Assembly (NCBI GenBank): GCA_002633025.1
Contig: NMRB01000451.1
Location: forward strand, 105,069 to 169,068
Source of the DNA: Notospermus geniculatus
Taxonomy: Eukaryota; Nemertea; Pilidiophora; Heteronemertea; Lineidae
DNA length: 64,000 bases
Direction of reading: 5' to 3'
Part shown: in pieces, positions 40,900 through 51,521 of the stretch
How positions within the stretch are numbered: position 1 is the first letter of the stretch
Layout: each line of letters opens with the position of its first letter
Program-made: the position numbers and the translations under genes
Notes under the pieces: generated by a model
Databases searched by the model: none
What the model saw: the letters and a program-made list of their open reading frames with translations, nothing else
What the model was told of the DNA's origin: nothing

Positions 40900-41189
40900 T
40901 TAGACAGGTCTGTCGTGTGACGTGGTCCAAGTTGCAGCCGAGACAGATGTCAGGTAATCGAATCCGAAGAGAATCTTCGGTCGGCCGGGTATTTCGCCGA
41001 AAATGTACACCATGATGTTGTTCCCTGCGTCTAAAATGGACCGAGAACGCGGATATGCCTTTATATTCAAAAGAAATGAGACATCCCCGATTAGAGCCAT
41101 TGTTTGAACAATCTGTTTCGATGAGAAACTGTGTTCGGCAGTTTTGAATTTGACCTGACGCATCGCATTTTCAACCAGGATACGATGGT
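40900..41189 (-). CDS. Exon-like block of unknown minus-strand gene (possible last exon)
   Basis: The block enters with two bases after gagagataag (weak acceptor), which matches the phase 1 exit of the block at 41414-41581. It stays open to TAA at 40900-40902 (95 codons). Residues include KFKTAEHSFSSKQIVQTMAL and IFGEIPGRPKILFGFDYL. If real it would be a terminal exon. No domain is recognised. Confidence 0.35.
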
Positions 41190-41413
41190 CTTATCTCTCT
41201 ACTCTAAAGCACCGGTTGAACCCGCGAGCCACGTGTATCAAATGGTTCGACAACATTTACTTCCTTAACTTGACCACAACTCAGGAAACCGAGTATTTAC
41301 ATATTTCTGGTGTTAAAGGGGATCCCTCGCCTAATAACTGCACAGGCTGATTCGCGATGGTACACGTCGTTCCAAAACCCGGCGAAACAACCGCAACTAC
41401 ATGTATACTGTAC

Positions 41414-41581
41414 CGGGGAAAATGGTCAGGTTATTTCCATCAAGCCAAGGAAGAACGACAAAAGTGATATTTTCTTGGCTTCCTGATTGAACCGGATAAT
41501 CGTCCAGATGTTTCTGAACTATCGTGCGATGTCCTGCTATGAAAAAGACTTGTTTTGCACTGCGTCCATTCGCGAAGACCA
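41414..41581 (-). CDS. Exon-like block of unknown minus-strand gene
   Basis: 168 bases between ccaataaccacag and CCCG|gtacag, phase 1 in and phase 1 out, 55 full codons. It reads VFANGRSAKQVFFIAGHR, then ENITFVVLPWLDGNN. The phase agrees with the block at 43462-43623 on one side and 40900-41189 on the other, which is the main support. No family is recognised. Confidence 0.4.
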
Positions 41582-41768
41582 CTGTGGTTATTGGACGAAT
41601 TTCCAAAGTAACAACCAGTGCAAGTTTAGAAAAATAGGCCTATGAAACCCACCCTTGTTTTGTTTTGCGAAAAGAATGTTAATATGAGTATAATCCAGGG
41701 GTTGAGAGCGTTGCTTAGGGATTCAGTCCCCTGTAGCACGAAGAAACGGATTGCTTTAGGTTGGACGA

Positions 41769-41845
41769 CATCCTCCCATAGCAGGGCTTTCGTCTCGCCT
41801 CTTTTCATACACTCGCGAGGTAAAAACCCTTGCTGTGGGAGGATG
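41769..41845. repeat. Hairpin-family copy
   Basis: catcctcccatagcaggg pairs with cccttgctgtgggaggatg across a loop containing cttttcatacactcgc. It belongs to the family also seen at 32932, 57591 and 57974. Confidence 0.65.
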
Positions 41846-43461
41846 ATTGGATGACATCCGCTCTCGGTGTAACGTTTTTCAGTGCGGCCCGTGTCAACAG
41901 ATTGACGGAATAAGCCGCGACTTGACATAAATGGGCGACACGCAGATAAATAGTGAGTCTGTTTCCCAGTGTGTTACAATGGGAATCACACAGAAAAACG
42001 GCCACACTGAAACACATCACACTTGCATCGATGTGTTGGACGGCGATGGCACGTTTTGTGAAGTTTTTACGAGAACTTCCAGCCTATCCGTCCAGACCGT
42101 AACAAGTGTCCTGAAATGGAAACAATCAAAATTAGCGGAAATAGGAGCATTATCTTATCAAATTATAAGATATGTAAACAAATAAGTATTTCTGCAATCA
42201 AAACGGACTTCAACAAAATGCAATGGCGCCAGGGCGCCAAAAATCTTCATGGTCCGGAAGGCCTCCTGTAAGGGTGACACCAAGTAAGATAATCCCTGTG
42301 CCCTTAATGTGATGTTCATATTCTATTGTCCGATTTGAGGTAATTTAGCAGACGATTGTTTATTTCTTTATCAGTTGGTGTGTGGTATTGTTTATTTAAA
42401 TTTTGATATGCCAATTTTTAAAAATTGGACGTCGTCGTCTTGTCAGATTGAACGCGGACGGCGGAGAACCTAGATATTTAACTAATACTGCCTCCCTCGA
42501 GGCACCGAAGCGTTGGGTAGGCCGTCCGTGGTTTATACTCACCCTTAGAGTTGGTAAATAAAAAACATGGAAAAGGGTGGCCAAACTTTGTTGTCTTATT
42601 GAAGCTCTCCGCCCCGTATGACAAGTCTGTTGGGCCTACGGCACCTCAGTTCCAGCAGTAGCCGTGGCCCCTTTGAATGAATCCAATAGGCTCAAACTCC
42701 TTGCATTGGTCAGGTCACTTTTTAATCGAAATAGTCATTTTTAAACAGCGGATGGCTTACATGTACTTTTAAATATCCAAAGCCATTTTCGATAGCTTTT
42801 AGTTTTTAACTGTCTGACGATATTGTTCCGAGCTCCGACACAACTTCAAATTTTTCTTCTTCTCAGTATCTGGTCAGCATTTTTCATCCTAAAGTTTTAA
42901 TCGTGTCGATGGCGGTAATCTTTTGGGTATAAAATACCACTAGCAATGATGCTAATCATGTTAGACCATGTTATCTATTTGAGACACCGTCGTTTAGTGT
43001 ATTTCGTTTCTTTAACGTGCACTACAGTCTACACTCTGTTAACGGTGTCGTCTTCTCGTAAACGAAAAATAAAACGGTGATGATGGTGTCCAATTGCCTC
43101 GTCATCGCCAAATTAGTTGCTGTGTTCTTCCACAGATCAAACTTTCACATATTCCCTGTTTATTTTTTTGTGTCAATGCCAAATTTGGGCTATTACTAGC
43201 ATACACTGAAGGCCTAAAATGAAAGTAGGCTACCACGTGACGAATAATACCAGAACACATCGTCCAAAGCCCGTGCGTGAACGGGACAATGATCAGTTTC
43301 TAATTGGGACAAAACAGCAGCGGCGACGAAGATACTGGTCAATTATCCATCCGCTCAGAAGGATCCTTGTTATAACAATAGACATATGGTCATCAATCAA
43401 TTAAGTATTGGCCAGTAATAGGAAAATATTAGTTTTATGCTTATGGTTATACTTGACTGAC

Positions 43462-43623
43462 CTGATTTGTGTCGTATTTGTTTGCCTTCACGCATTTCTA
43501 TGATATTGATTGACCAGTGGAGATCTCGGCCGACGTCATCTCTGCTGCCGTGGTTCTCGTCATGAGCAAGAATAGTGTGTTCAAAACATGTTGTCGTGGG
43601 TGGTTGCAGGCAAGTGAGTTGGA
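43462..43623 (-). CDS. Exon-like block of unknown minus-strand gene
   Basis: 162 bases after a strong acceptor (ttgccttccctaccag) up to TCAG|gtcagt. Phase 1 in and phase 1 out, 53 codons, including DDVGRDLHWSINIIEMREGK. It joins in phase to 41414-41581. Its entry phase does not match the exit of the block at 44204-44314, so another exon would be needed between them. A 407-bp MITE begins 20 bases upstream of its acceptor. Confidence 0.4.
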
Positions 43624-43643
43624 CTGGTAGGGAAGGCAACATT

Positions 43644-44050
43644 AGACAGGATTAGCACCTTTCCGACTCCGACTCCGACTACAACTACGAGAACGAATTG
43701 CAGTCCGCTGTCGTCATCCTAGATAAAAACGATTTGATAGACGTTTGCAAATCGTAAAATGGCATAACTTTGAGGCAGAATAATTTTGACTCGTAATCGG
43801 AAGTGCACCTAAATCGCAAATATCATAGTCGTATTTCAAGTCGTAACGACTAGGATTACGAGTTCAATATTCATAATTTATCCGTATTTCCGATTTATAA
43901 GGCCAAATTTTTCTGCCTTCAGTATAATATGGTGTTTGATGAATTGAAAACGTCTACCAACTCGTTTTAATCAAGGATGTCCACAGCGGACTGCAATTCG
44001 TTCTCGTAGTTGAAGTCGGAGTCGGAGTCGGAAAGGTGCTAATCCTGTCT
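43644..44050. mobile_element. MITE with 68-bp terminal inverted repeats
   Basis: agacaggattagcaccttt at the left and aaaggtgctaatcctgtct at the right begin arms of 68 bp (43644-43711 and 43983-44050), nearly identical and containing a tandem cgactc run. They are flanked by att on both sides. Inner segments also pair, so the whole 407 bp can fold back. There is no coding content. Confidence 0.8.
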
Positions 44051-44203
44051 ATTCTGAGGAATCTGGTTGTATCATCTACGCCTGATCAGGTTCACACTCC
44101 TTCGCTCTGCATTTTAGACGACAGGGCACTCTGCCGTTTCTGAGTGATGCCCCCGTCCGTTTTTGACTGCGCAGTTTCCTCCAACTTCACATCGAGAACT
44201 TAC

Positions 44204-44314
44204 CAGCATCATCTCGAGCTCAGTTCTCACTTCAGCAGCGTGGTGACAGTTGGGTGTGGCATTAAAATGGGGGTTTCGAACTTTTACCACGCATTTTCGC
44301 AGTCTCTCCACAGC
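44204..44314 (-). CDS. Exon-like block of unknown minus-strand gene
   Basis: 111 bases (37 codons, phase 0 in and out) between a strong acceptor (gactttttcaaatag) and a consensus donor (CTG|gtaagt). It reads AVERLRKCVVKVRNPHFNAT and continues PNCHHAAEVRTELEMML. The other two frames contain stops. It joins in phase to 44487-44630. No domain is recognised, but the sequence and splice sites look like a real exon. Confidence 0.5.
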
Positions 44315-44486
44315 CTATTTGAAAAAGTCCCACGTCCTTTTCTATCCCCTACGGTTTCGTCGTGTGAGTTTTCATCTGTAGTATTTATATTCATATGAAC
44401 TGCACCACGAGAGCAATGTCATCTAGGTCAAGAAGTCAAATAATATTCATTCATAACGGTTGATATCAATCTCGGTTATGACGTAC

Positions 44487-44630
44487 CTCGGTCACGGCGT
44501 TTAAGTCAACTACTGCTGCTGCCCCTGGAGGTGGGAACCTGGTTCCAACATCACCCACATCGACATGTAGCTCCTCTGCCCAAGAGCGTGTCCTTTCACT
44601 TTTGTGGACCATGCCGAGGTCGACCCACAA
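44487..44630 (-). CDS. Exon-like block of unknown minus-strand gene
   Basis: 144 bases (48 codons, phase 0 in and out) between gaatgattgacag and GAG|gtacgt. It begins LWVDLGMVHKSERTRSWAEE and ends AAVVDLNAVTE. Together with 44204-44314 it gives 85 codons without a stop across two good introns. Function is unknown. Confidence 0.5.
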
Positions 44631-45617
44631 CTGTCAATCATTCTTTCAGATATGGCGATGGTTCCAAGAAATGTCTCGAATCTGTTCCAAGAATCAACCA
44701 TATCAGATAAGACCACACGGTGATAAGTCGATCCAGAAAGGTAACCGATGAGACACAGGATATTGGTAAGTGAAATATTGACTCGAGAGCTATCGCAACT
44801 CCTGCATGACATCTAAAAAAATTTTTAATCTTTTTAATTTTTTAAAAATTTTTTCTATTGGTTTTGTGAGAATTCTATGTGAGATGAAACCATCGCCTCT
44901 TGTGGTATATTTTGCTGAAAAGGAGATTCCCACTTCTATGTGTGTGTACAAATTTGCACGACATTTTGAACTCGTGTCCTGAGGAACGCCAGACACCCTC
45001 CAGAAAAAGAGCCCTCAAGTGGATCTTGTTTACAGATGAGCATGTCATCAGCCCCCCAGCTTGTTGAACGTCTCTATAGTGAACATACCCGCATGATTGG
45101 CCCTTAAGTTTGAATCTCGGTATGGAGGGACCGGAAACGTTTTGTGACACCCTGTAGAGAAACCGAGAACACCCGAAAATATCCGGTTTTCCAGGTTTGG
45201 TTGGGAGAGCTACATAATTTCTTCTGTTGTTCGAAATCTTGATTTCGCAGACAGCAATATCGATGAGTTTCACTCATTTTGTATAGATGGCAGCAGTGCA
45301 TTGACTGATTTGATCCACTCTTCTTCACCATTGCTGCTGAAACTCCTTTTATTTAACCTTTTCACTGCCAGATCAGTGACATTAAAATACAATGTATCTC
45401 GAATCGCACCCCAACCCTGTCACATTGATATTCATTGGAGCATTCTCTAATGTTTTTCAATAAATAGGCCTACTTATGTGACAGTGTTACTGTAAGGTTG
45501 CAGGAATTACCAGGTTTATCAATATCAATGACACTGGCGGTGAACGGCCTGAAAGGAATCATCTGAAAATATGAACAAGTTGACCTCCTGCCTTTACGTA
45601 CGCGGCAGTTCCGCCAG

Positions 45618-45853
45618 TCAGCAGGTGTAACTGAGTGCATCACTATAGACAACAATGTCTTCGTTATCATCGAACGAGGATATGGAATCGGACGTTTCAT
45701 AAAACTGTCAAAACTTCTTGAAAAATTATACTTTTTCAGGCGGGTTTAACTGCGGTGCGTTTGATGTTCGTAGTTTTTCTGATGTATCCGTCTTTGAGGT
45801 GTCGGACCATCGTAAAATGTCCTCACTCACATGGGAATCAGATGCTGAAGGAG
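45618..45853 (-). CDS. Possible upstream exon(s) of the unknown minus-strand gene
   Basis: After a very strong acceptor (gcgtctttttgcccaccag) the minus strand is open for 41 codons of Ser/Thr/Asp-rich sequence. It meets a 27-base stretch with two in-frame stops, then resumes in the same frame with an acidic segment (SFDDNEDIVVYSDALS). A 118-base intron from CAT|gtgagt to ttgacag would also remove the stops. The structure is unresolved. Confidence 0.25.
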
Positions 45854-45869
45854 CTGGTGGGCAAAAAGA

Positions 45870-46065
45870 CGCAACGTCACAACGTTGTCAACGTCATGTA
45901 GGCCTGGATACGACGTCATGGATACGATGAATAGAGGAACTTCACGTGACGTCATCATTGACGTCATAATTCGCACGTCAGCCATGTTGGACGTCATCTG
46001 AAGCTACGAATGCGTTGGACGTGACGTCCAGCATGGCGGCATCTCGTCGCGGCAGTGACGTCACA
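45870..46065. promoter_or_regulatory. Cluster of CRE-like tgacgtca sites
   Basis: Three perfect TGACGTCA palindromes (45947-45954, 45959-45966, 46056-46063) and at least five related acgtca/tgacgt words lie within about 200 bases. Two of them sit in an inverted pair (45981-45996 with 46022-46037). CREB/ATF binding is the known role of this octamer. It lies just upstream of the minus-strand exon-like block at 45853, which would suit a promoter, but no transcript start is visible. Confidence 0.4.
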
Positions 46066-46086
46066 ATCGTCAGTGGGATTCCTCTA

Positions 46087-46325
46087 TAGCTCACGAGTGA
46101 GCTAAAAAAATGATGTGCATTGTCTCTGCGGTGGCGCTGATGGTTGGGCCCTTTCCGCCTGACTGGCCTCCCATGTGCTAGGTGCAATAAGGCCTATTTA
46201 CTTTTTTAAATTGCTTTTTAATTAGATTTTTCGCAATTTTCATTCACTCGCACACACACGTAGGCCCTAACGCGGCAATGATTATATACTCACTTCGTGA
46301 GCCGCTTCGCGGCTCACTGCGTGAG
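46087..46325. repeat. Element bounded by agctcac palindromes
   Basis: tagctcacgagtgagcta (46087-46104) and ctcacttcgtgagc...gctcactgcgtgag (46289-46325) are near-perfect palindromes built from the same gctcac word that begins the repeats at 6431 and 58337. They may be the ends of a related element. Confidence 0.4.
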
Positions 46326-46436
46326 TTATAAATACGGAAGTAAATAAAAGCATGTGTTGTGTTCTGGGTCCACCTATAGCTAGCTAGGCCTAGGCCTATT
46401 TGGAAGATTGTTTATGTTCCTAGCATTATGAGACCA

Positions 46437-46545
46437 GGGGCTGTATGCATAAAACATCTTAAGTGTAAGATATTCCTTATCTTTTGTTTCGAACAATAGT
46501 TTAAGGGAAATTTTACACTTAAGATGTTTTACGCATACGGCCCCT
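46437..46545. mobile_element. MITE with ggggctgtatgcataaaac termini
   Basis: Inverted arms of about 32 bp (46437-46468 and 46514-46545) with two mismatches, 109 bp overall. The ends resemble the element at 2875 (gggctgtatgc). No clear target duplication. Confidence 0.65.
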
Positions 46546-46999
46546 ATTAGATAGTACTTTTTTAGCCACATTAGAGAAAATCCCTATTGAACACGCTGTT
46601 GAACACTATTGAACAATAGGGATTTTCTTTACTTTGGCTAAAAAAAGTAATGGAAGTGCCAACCCTGTTAGACCTGTTGTCATTGATTGATAGGCCTAAT
46701 GGCTGCTCGTTTTCATTATGCAGGTCAGCCAATGAATGAAAGTTCCTTGGCAAACCCGACATCTTCTGTGAGGTTCCAAGTGATACTTCAGCTTTCGTCA
46801 GCTATGGAGGTTCGACCACCATGTCCATCAGTAGAATAAACCATTGGAATCACGTCGTTCAGGCTGTGGATGATTAGGTGAGTCTTTAGACTACATAGTG
46901 TTGTAGATTTAGCCATGTTGGGCCCGTGAGTCTGACGTCCAGAATTTTGGCTTGATGGAAAAATGCCCGCTTTGCGCACGGGAGATCCAGGCACTTTCA

Positions 47000-47207
47000 G
47001 TCGCTCTGGCACTTTCTAGTAGAGTCGCTCTGGCACTTGCTAGTATGGTCGCTCTAGCACTTTCTAGTAGAGTCGCTCTGGCACTTTCTAGCGGAGTCGC
47101 TCTGGCACTTTCTAGCAGAGTCGCTCTGGCACTTTCTAGCAGAGTCGCTCTGGCACTTTCTAGTAGAGTCGCTCTGGCACTTTCTAGCAGAGTCGCTCTG
47201 GCACTTT
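47000..47207. repeat. 24-bp minisatellite
   Basis: Unit gtcgctctggcactttctag plus four bases is repeated about 8.7 times until the sequence enters a 350-base gap. Because 24 is a multiple of three, the plus strand reads as an eight-residue repeat (VALALSSR), but nothing else suggests that it is translated. Confidence 0.9.
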
Positions 47208-47557
47208 NNNNNNNNNNNNNNNNNNNNNNNNNNNNNNNNNNNNNNNNNNNNNNNNNNNNNNNNNNNNNNNNNNNNNNNNNNNNNNNNNNNNNNNNNNNNN
47301 NNNNNNNNNNNNNNNNNNNNNNNNNNNNNNNNNNNNNNNNNNNNNNNNNNNNNNNNNNNNNNNNNNNNNNNNNNNNNNNNNNNNNNNNNNNNNNNNNNNN
47401 NNNNNNNNNNNNNNNNNNNNNNNNNNNNNNNNNNNNNNNNNNNNNNNNNNNNNNNNNNNNNNNNNNNNNNNNNNNNNNNNNNNNNNNNNNNNNNNNNNNN
47501 NNNNNNNNNNNNNNNNNNNNNNNNNNNNNNNNNNNNNNNNNNNNNNNNNNNNNNNNN
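47208..47557. other. 350-base assembly gap
   Basis: The run of n lies between the 24-bp minisatellite and the ~699-bp array. The true length is unknown because both sides are repetitive. Confidence 0.97.
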
Positions 47558-50500
47558 GTTGGTGATCACAAACAAAGCGAGTGGCTGGTGTGTGTGGCTT
47601 GTCCCCACTAGTCATGACGCCAGAAAACCCACCCCATGTCCAACTAGCTACTGACGTATGCATCATTTGCTTGTTTTAATTCCAATTCCTCCTTGGACAA
47701 ACCATGCTCAGAAGCTAGTCAACCTGCACAACATTGCTTGCTTTATTGATGGCAAGAAATGCACCAAGGGAAATTAAATTTGCCTTGGTGGTTGGTTTGC
47801 TGTAACGTCCCCACGGACTCGAGCACCTTGAGTGCCAATGTCCGTCACCACACTGTCTTAGGATTGAACTGAGAATGACAATTCCCCCTCCAGACACAAA
47901 TGTGATTTCATCCTTCCCCCTTCAAGCAAATAAGTTGCTACTTGATGAGCACCTTGAGTGCCGGGGTCCTGATGGCCATACGTTCTGTGGACGGAAAACA
48001 CTAGCCAGGGTAGGGATCAAGCTGGGCAGTGCCTTGGGACCAAATGCATGATGTACATCCAAGTTCGGAAGCTAGTTGGCAGCCTGCACAACATTGCTTG
48101 CTTTATTAATGGCAAGAAATTGCCACCACAAGGTAATTGTTTGCCTTGGTGGTTGGTTTGCTGTAACTCTCGTCCCCTCAGACAAAGGAGCACCTCAGGT
48201 GCCAATGTCTGTCACCACACTTTCCCAGGATTGAACTGGGAATGTCCAGAGTTGGTGATCACAAACAAAGCGAGTGGCTGGTGTGTGTGGCTTGTCCCCG
48301 CTAGTCATGACGCCAGAAAACCCACCCCATGTCCAACTAGCTACTGACGTGTGCATCATTTGCTTGTTTTAATTCCAATTCCTCCTTGGACAAACCATGC
48401 CTAGAAGCTAGTCAACCTGCACAACATTGCTTGCTTTATTGATGGCAAGAAATGCACCAAGGGAAATTAAATTTGCCTTGGTGGTTGGTTTGCTGTAACG
48501 TCCCCACGGACTCGAGCACCTTGTGTACCGATGTCCGTCACCACACTGTCTTAGGATTGAACTGAGAATGACAATTCCCCCCTAAAGACACAAATTATGT
48601 GATTTCATCCTTCCCCCTTCAAGTAAATAAGTTGCTAGTTGATGAGCACCTTGAGTGCTGGGCCGTCCTGATGGCCATACGTTCTGTGGACGGAAAGCAC
48701 TCGCCAGGGTAAGGGTCTGGCTGGGCAGTGCCTTGGGACCAAATGCATGATGTACATCCAAGTTCAGAAGCTAGTTGGCAGCCTGCACAACATTGCTTGC
48801 TTTATTGATGGCAAGAAATTGCCACCGCAAGGTAATTGTTTGCCTTGGTGGTTGGTTTGCTGTAACTGTCGTCCCCTCAGACAAAGGAGCACCTCAGGTG
48901 CCAATGTCTGTCACCACACTTTCCCAGGATTGAACTGGGAATGTCCAGTGTTGGTGATCACAAACAAAGCGAGTGGCTGGTGTGTGTGGCTTGTCCCCGC
49001 TAGTCATGACGCCAGAAAACCCACCCCATGTCCAACTAGCTACTAACGTGTGCATCATTTGATTTGCCTTGGTGGTTGGTTTGCTGTAACGTCCCCACGG
49101 ACTCGAGCACCTTGAGTGCCAATGTCCGTCACAACACTGTCTTATGATTGAACTGAGAATGACAATTCCCCCCTGCAGACATAAATGTGATTTCATCCTC
49201 CCCCCTTCAAGCAAGTTGCTAGTTGATGAGCACCTTAAAGTGCTGGGCCGTCCTGATGGCCATACGTTCTGTGGACGGAAAGCACTAGCCAGGGTAGGGA
49301 TCTGGCTGGCCAGTGCCTTGGGACCAAATGCATGATGTACATCCAAGTTCAGAAGCTAGTTGGCAGCCTGCACAACATTGCTTGCTTTATTGATGGCAAG
49401 AAATTGCCACCGCAAGGTAATTGTTTGCCTTGGTGGGTTGGTTTGCTGTAACTGTCGTCCCCTCAGACAAAGGAGCACCTCAGGTGCCAATGTCTGTCAC
49501 CACACTTTCCCAGGATTGAACTGGGAATGTCCAGTGTTGGTGATCACAAAAGCGAGCGGCTGGTGTGTGTGGCTTGTCCCCGCTAGTCATGACGCCAGAA
49601 AACCCACCCCGTCCGTGTCCAACTAGCTACTAACGTGTGCATCATTTGCTTGTTTTAATTCCAATTCCTCCTTGGACAAACCATGCTCAGAAGCTAGTCA
49701 ACCTGCACAACAATGCTTGCTTATTGATGGCAAGAAATGCACCAAGGGAAATTAAACTTGCCTTGGTGGTTGGTTTGCTGTAACGTCCCCACGGACTCGA
49801 GCACCTTGTGTCCCAATGTCCGTCACCACACTGTCTTAGGATTGAACTAAGAATGACAATTCCCCCCTGCAGACACAAATTATGTGATTTTCATCCTTCC
49901 CCCTTCAAGTAAATAAGTTGCTAGTTGATGAGCACCTTGCGTGCTGGGCCGTCCTGATGGCCATACGTTCTGTGGACGGAAAGCACTAGCCAGGGTAGGG
50001 GTCTGGCTGGGCAGTGCCTTGGGACCAAATGCATGATGTACATCCAAGTTCAGAAGCTAGTTGGCAGCCTGCACAACATTGCTTGCTTTATTGATGGAGC
50101 CATACGTTCTGTGGACGGAAAGCACTAGCCAGGGTAGGGATCAAGCTGGGCAGTGCCTTGGGACCAAATGCATGATGTACATCCAAGTTCGGAAGTTAGT
50201 TGGCAGCCTGCACAACATTGCTTGCTTTATTGATGGCAAGAAATTGCCACCGCAAGGTAACTGTTTGCCTTGGTGGTTGGTTTGCTGTAACTGTCGTCCC
50301 CTCAGACAAAGGAGCACCTCAGGTGCCAATGTCTGTCACCACACTTTCCCAGGATTGAACTGGGAATGTCCAGTGTTGGTGATCACAAACATTAAGCGAG
50401 TGGCTGGTGTGTGTGGCTTGTCCCCACTAGTCATGACGCCAGAAAACCCACCCCATGTCCAACTAGCTACTGACGTGTGCATCATTTGCTTGTTTTAATT

Positions 50501-50790
50501 CCAATTCCTCCTTGGACAAACCATGCCCAGAAGCTAGTCAACCTGCACAACATTGCTTGCTTTATTGATGGCAAGAAATGCACCAAGGGAAATTAATGTC
50601 CGTCACCACACTGTCTTAGGATTGAACTGAGAATGACAATTCCCCCTGCAGACACAAATGTGATTTCATCCTTCCCCCTTCAAATAAATAAGTTGCTAGT
50701 TGAAGAGCACCTTGAGTGCTGGGCCGTCCTGATGGCCATACGTTCTGTGGACGGAAAGCACTCGCCAGGGTAGGGATCAAGCTGTGGTGC
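47558..50790. repeat. Tandem array of dimeric ~699-bp units
   Basis: The anchor cctgcacaacattgcttg occurs at 47723, 48083, 48416, 48782, 49367, 49702, 50068, 50207 and 50542. Spacings of about 333 and 366 alternate, so the unit is a ~699-bp dimer of two diverged half-units, one with tggcagcctg and one with gtcaacctg. One dimer lacks a half (585 bp) and one is cut to 139 bp. Frames of up to 150 codons exist but shift between copies, so the array is not a conserved gene. Confidence 0.9.
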
Positions 50791-50941
50791 CCTGTACCTT
50801 GTGCCTTTGCAAGGGCAAGGAAAAGACCCCATCCAAGTGAGGAACATGAGTAGCTTGAGATGGCCTCTTCCATACTTACCAGGGCCAGTAATGCTATGAC
50901 TTCGGCCCTGATGGAAAAATCTAATACTATTATACTTTCAG

Positions 50942-51521
50942 TTTAAGAATGATTGTTGCCTGACCATTGAGTTATTGGATACGGAGACAGAGAACTCTGA
51001 GGAGCCGGTCGAGGTTGAGAGATTGTCGGAATATGTGGAGAAATATATCGCAAATGATGAAACGATACCTTCAGAACTCAAGGATCAGTTGTCCAGGAAA
51101 CCGGTCTTCTTACCGAGGTAGGTGTCAATGGAATTTCAACGTCTGTTGTGGAAAATACAGAAACGATCTGAGCTTTTTTGAGACTTGACCCAGAGTCAAG
51201 TCACTGTTATGTCCAAACGAGTGAGCACATGGTCCATGGACCATTTCATCCAGCATTAGTCCTCGCATTTCAAACAACTTTTGTTGTCTTTTCAGAAATA
51301 TCCGTCAGTGGCGCCAACGTAATAAACTCACTAGTCAACAAATGAAAGAAGGTACACCAGCGCCAGCACCAGTTGCTGCGACTGGTGACGGCGAGGCGCC
51401 GAAGCCGCCAGTCTAGGAGGAATTGCAGGTTCTCGATCGTACGTAATGCATGTTCAACGTTAATTCGTTCAAGATGGTGTACGTGGTGGACAGCGAAAGT
51501 TTCTTGTATAAGAGGATGGCA
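50942..51521 (+). pseudogene. sin3: Sin3 corepressor C-terminal fragment, broken
   Basis: Exon 1 (50942-51117, between tactttcag and AG|gtaggt) encodes 58 residues including CLTIELLDTE and LSRKPVFLPR, which match the region of SIN3A/B before the C-terminal domain. Exon 2 (from 51296 after cttttcag) continues NIRQWRQRNKL in phase and then stops at TAG 51414-51416. Beyond it, in the same frame, Sin3 similarity resumes (VLDRT, a TAA at 51444-51446, then CMFNVNSFKMVYVVDSESFL) until about 51521, where similarity ends abruptly. Sin3 scaffolds histone deacetylases in the nucleus. Two stops, lost 3' homology and no upstream Sin3 exons indicate an unprocessed duplicate relic. A live gene with a shortened, alternative C-terminus ending at PKPPV is possible. 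Confidence 0.75.

Noticed and set aside
44875-45273. 132-codon minus-strand frame starting near a cagggtgtcacaaaacg word
   Set aside because: Could be a transposon end (a ggagggaccgga word recurs near 38066) or exon; frames conflict and no element limits were found.
46952-47611. Long frames spanning the 350-base gap
   Set aside because: Produced by the 24-bp minisatellite and unknown bases; not evidence of a gene.
48894-49346. 150-codon minus-strand frame and similar plus-strand frames in the ~699-bp array
   Set aside because: Frames are not preserved between copies of the unit, so they are not under coding constraint.
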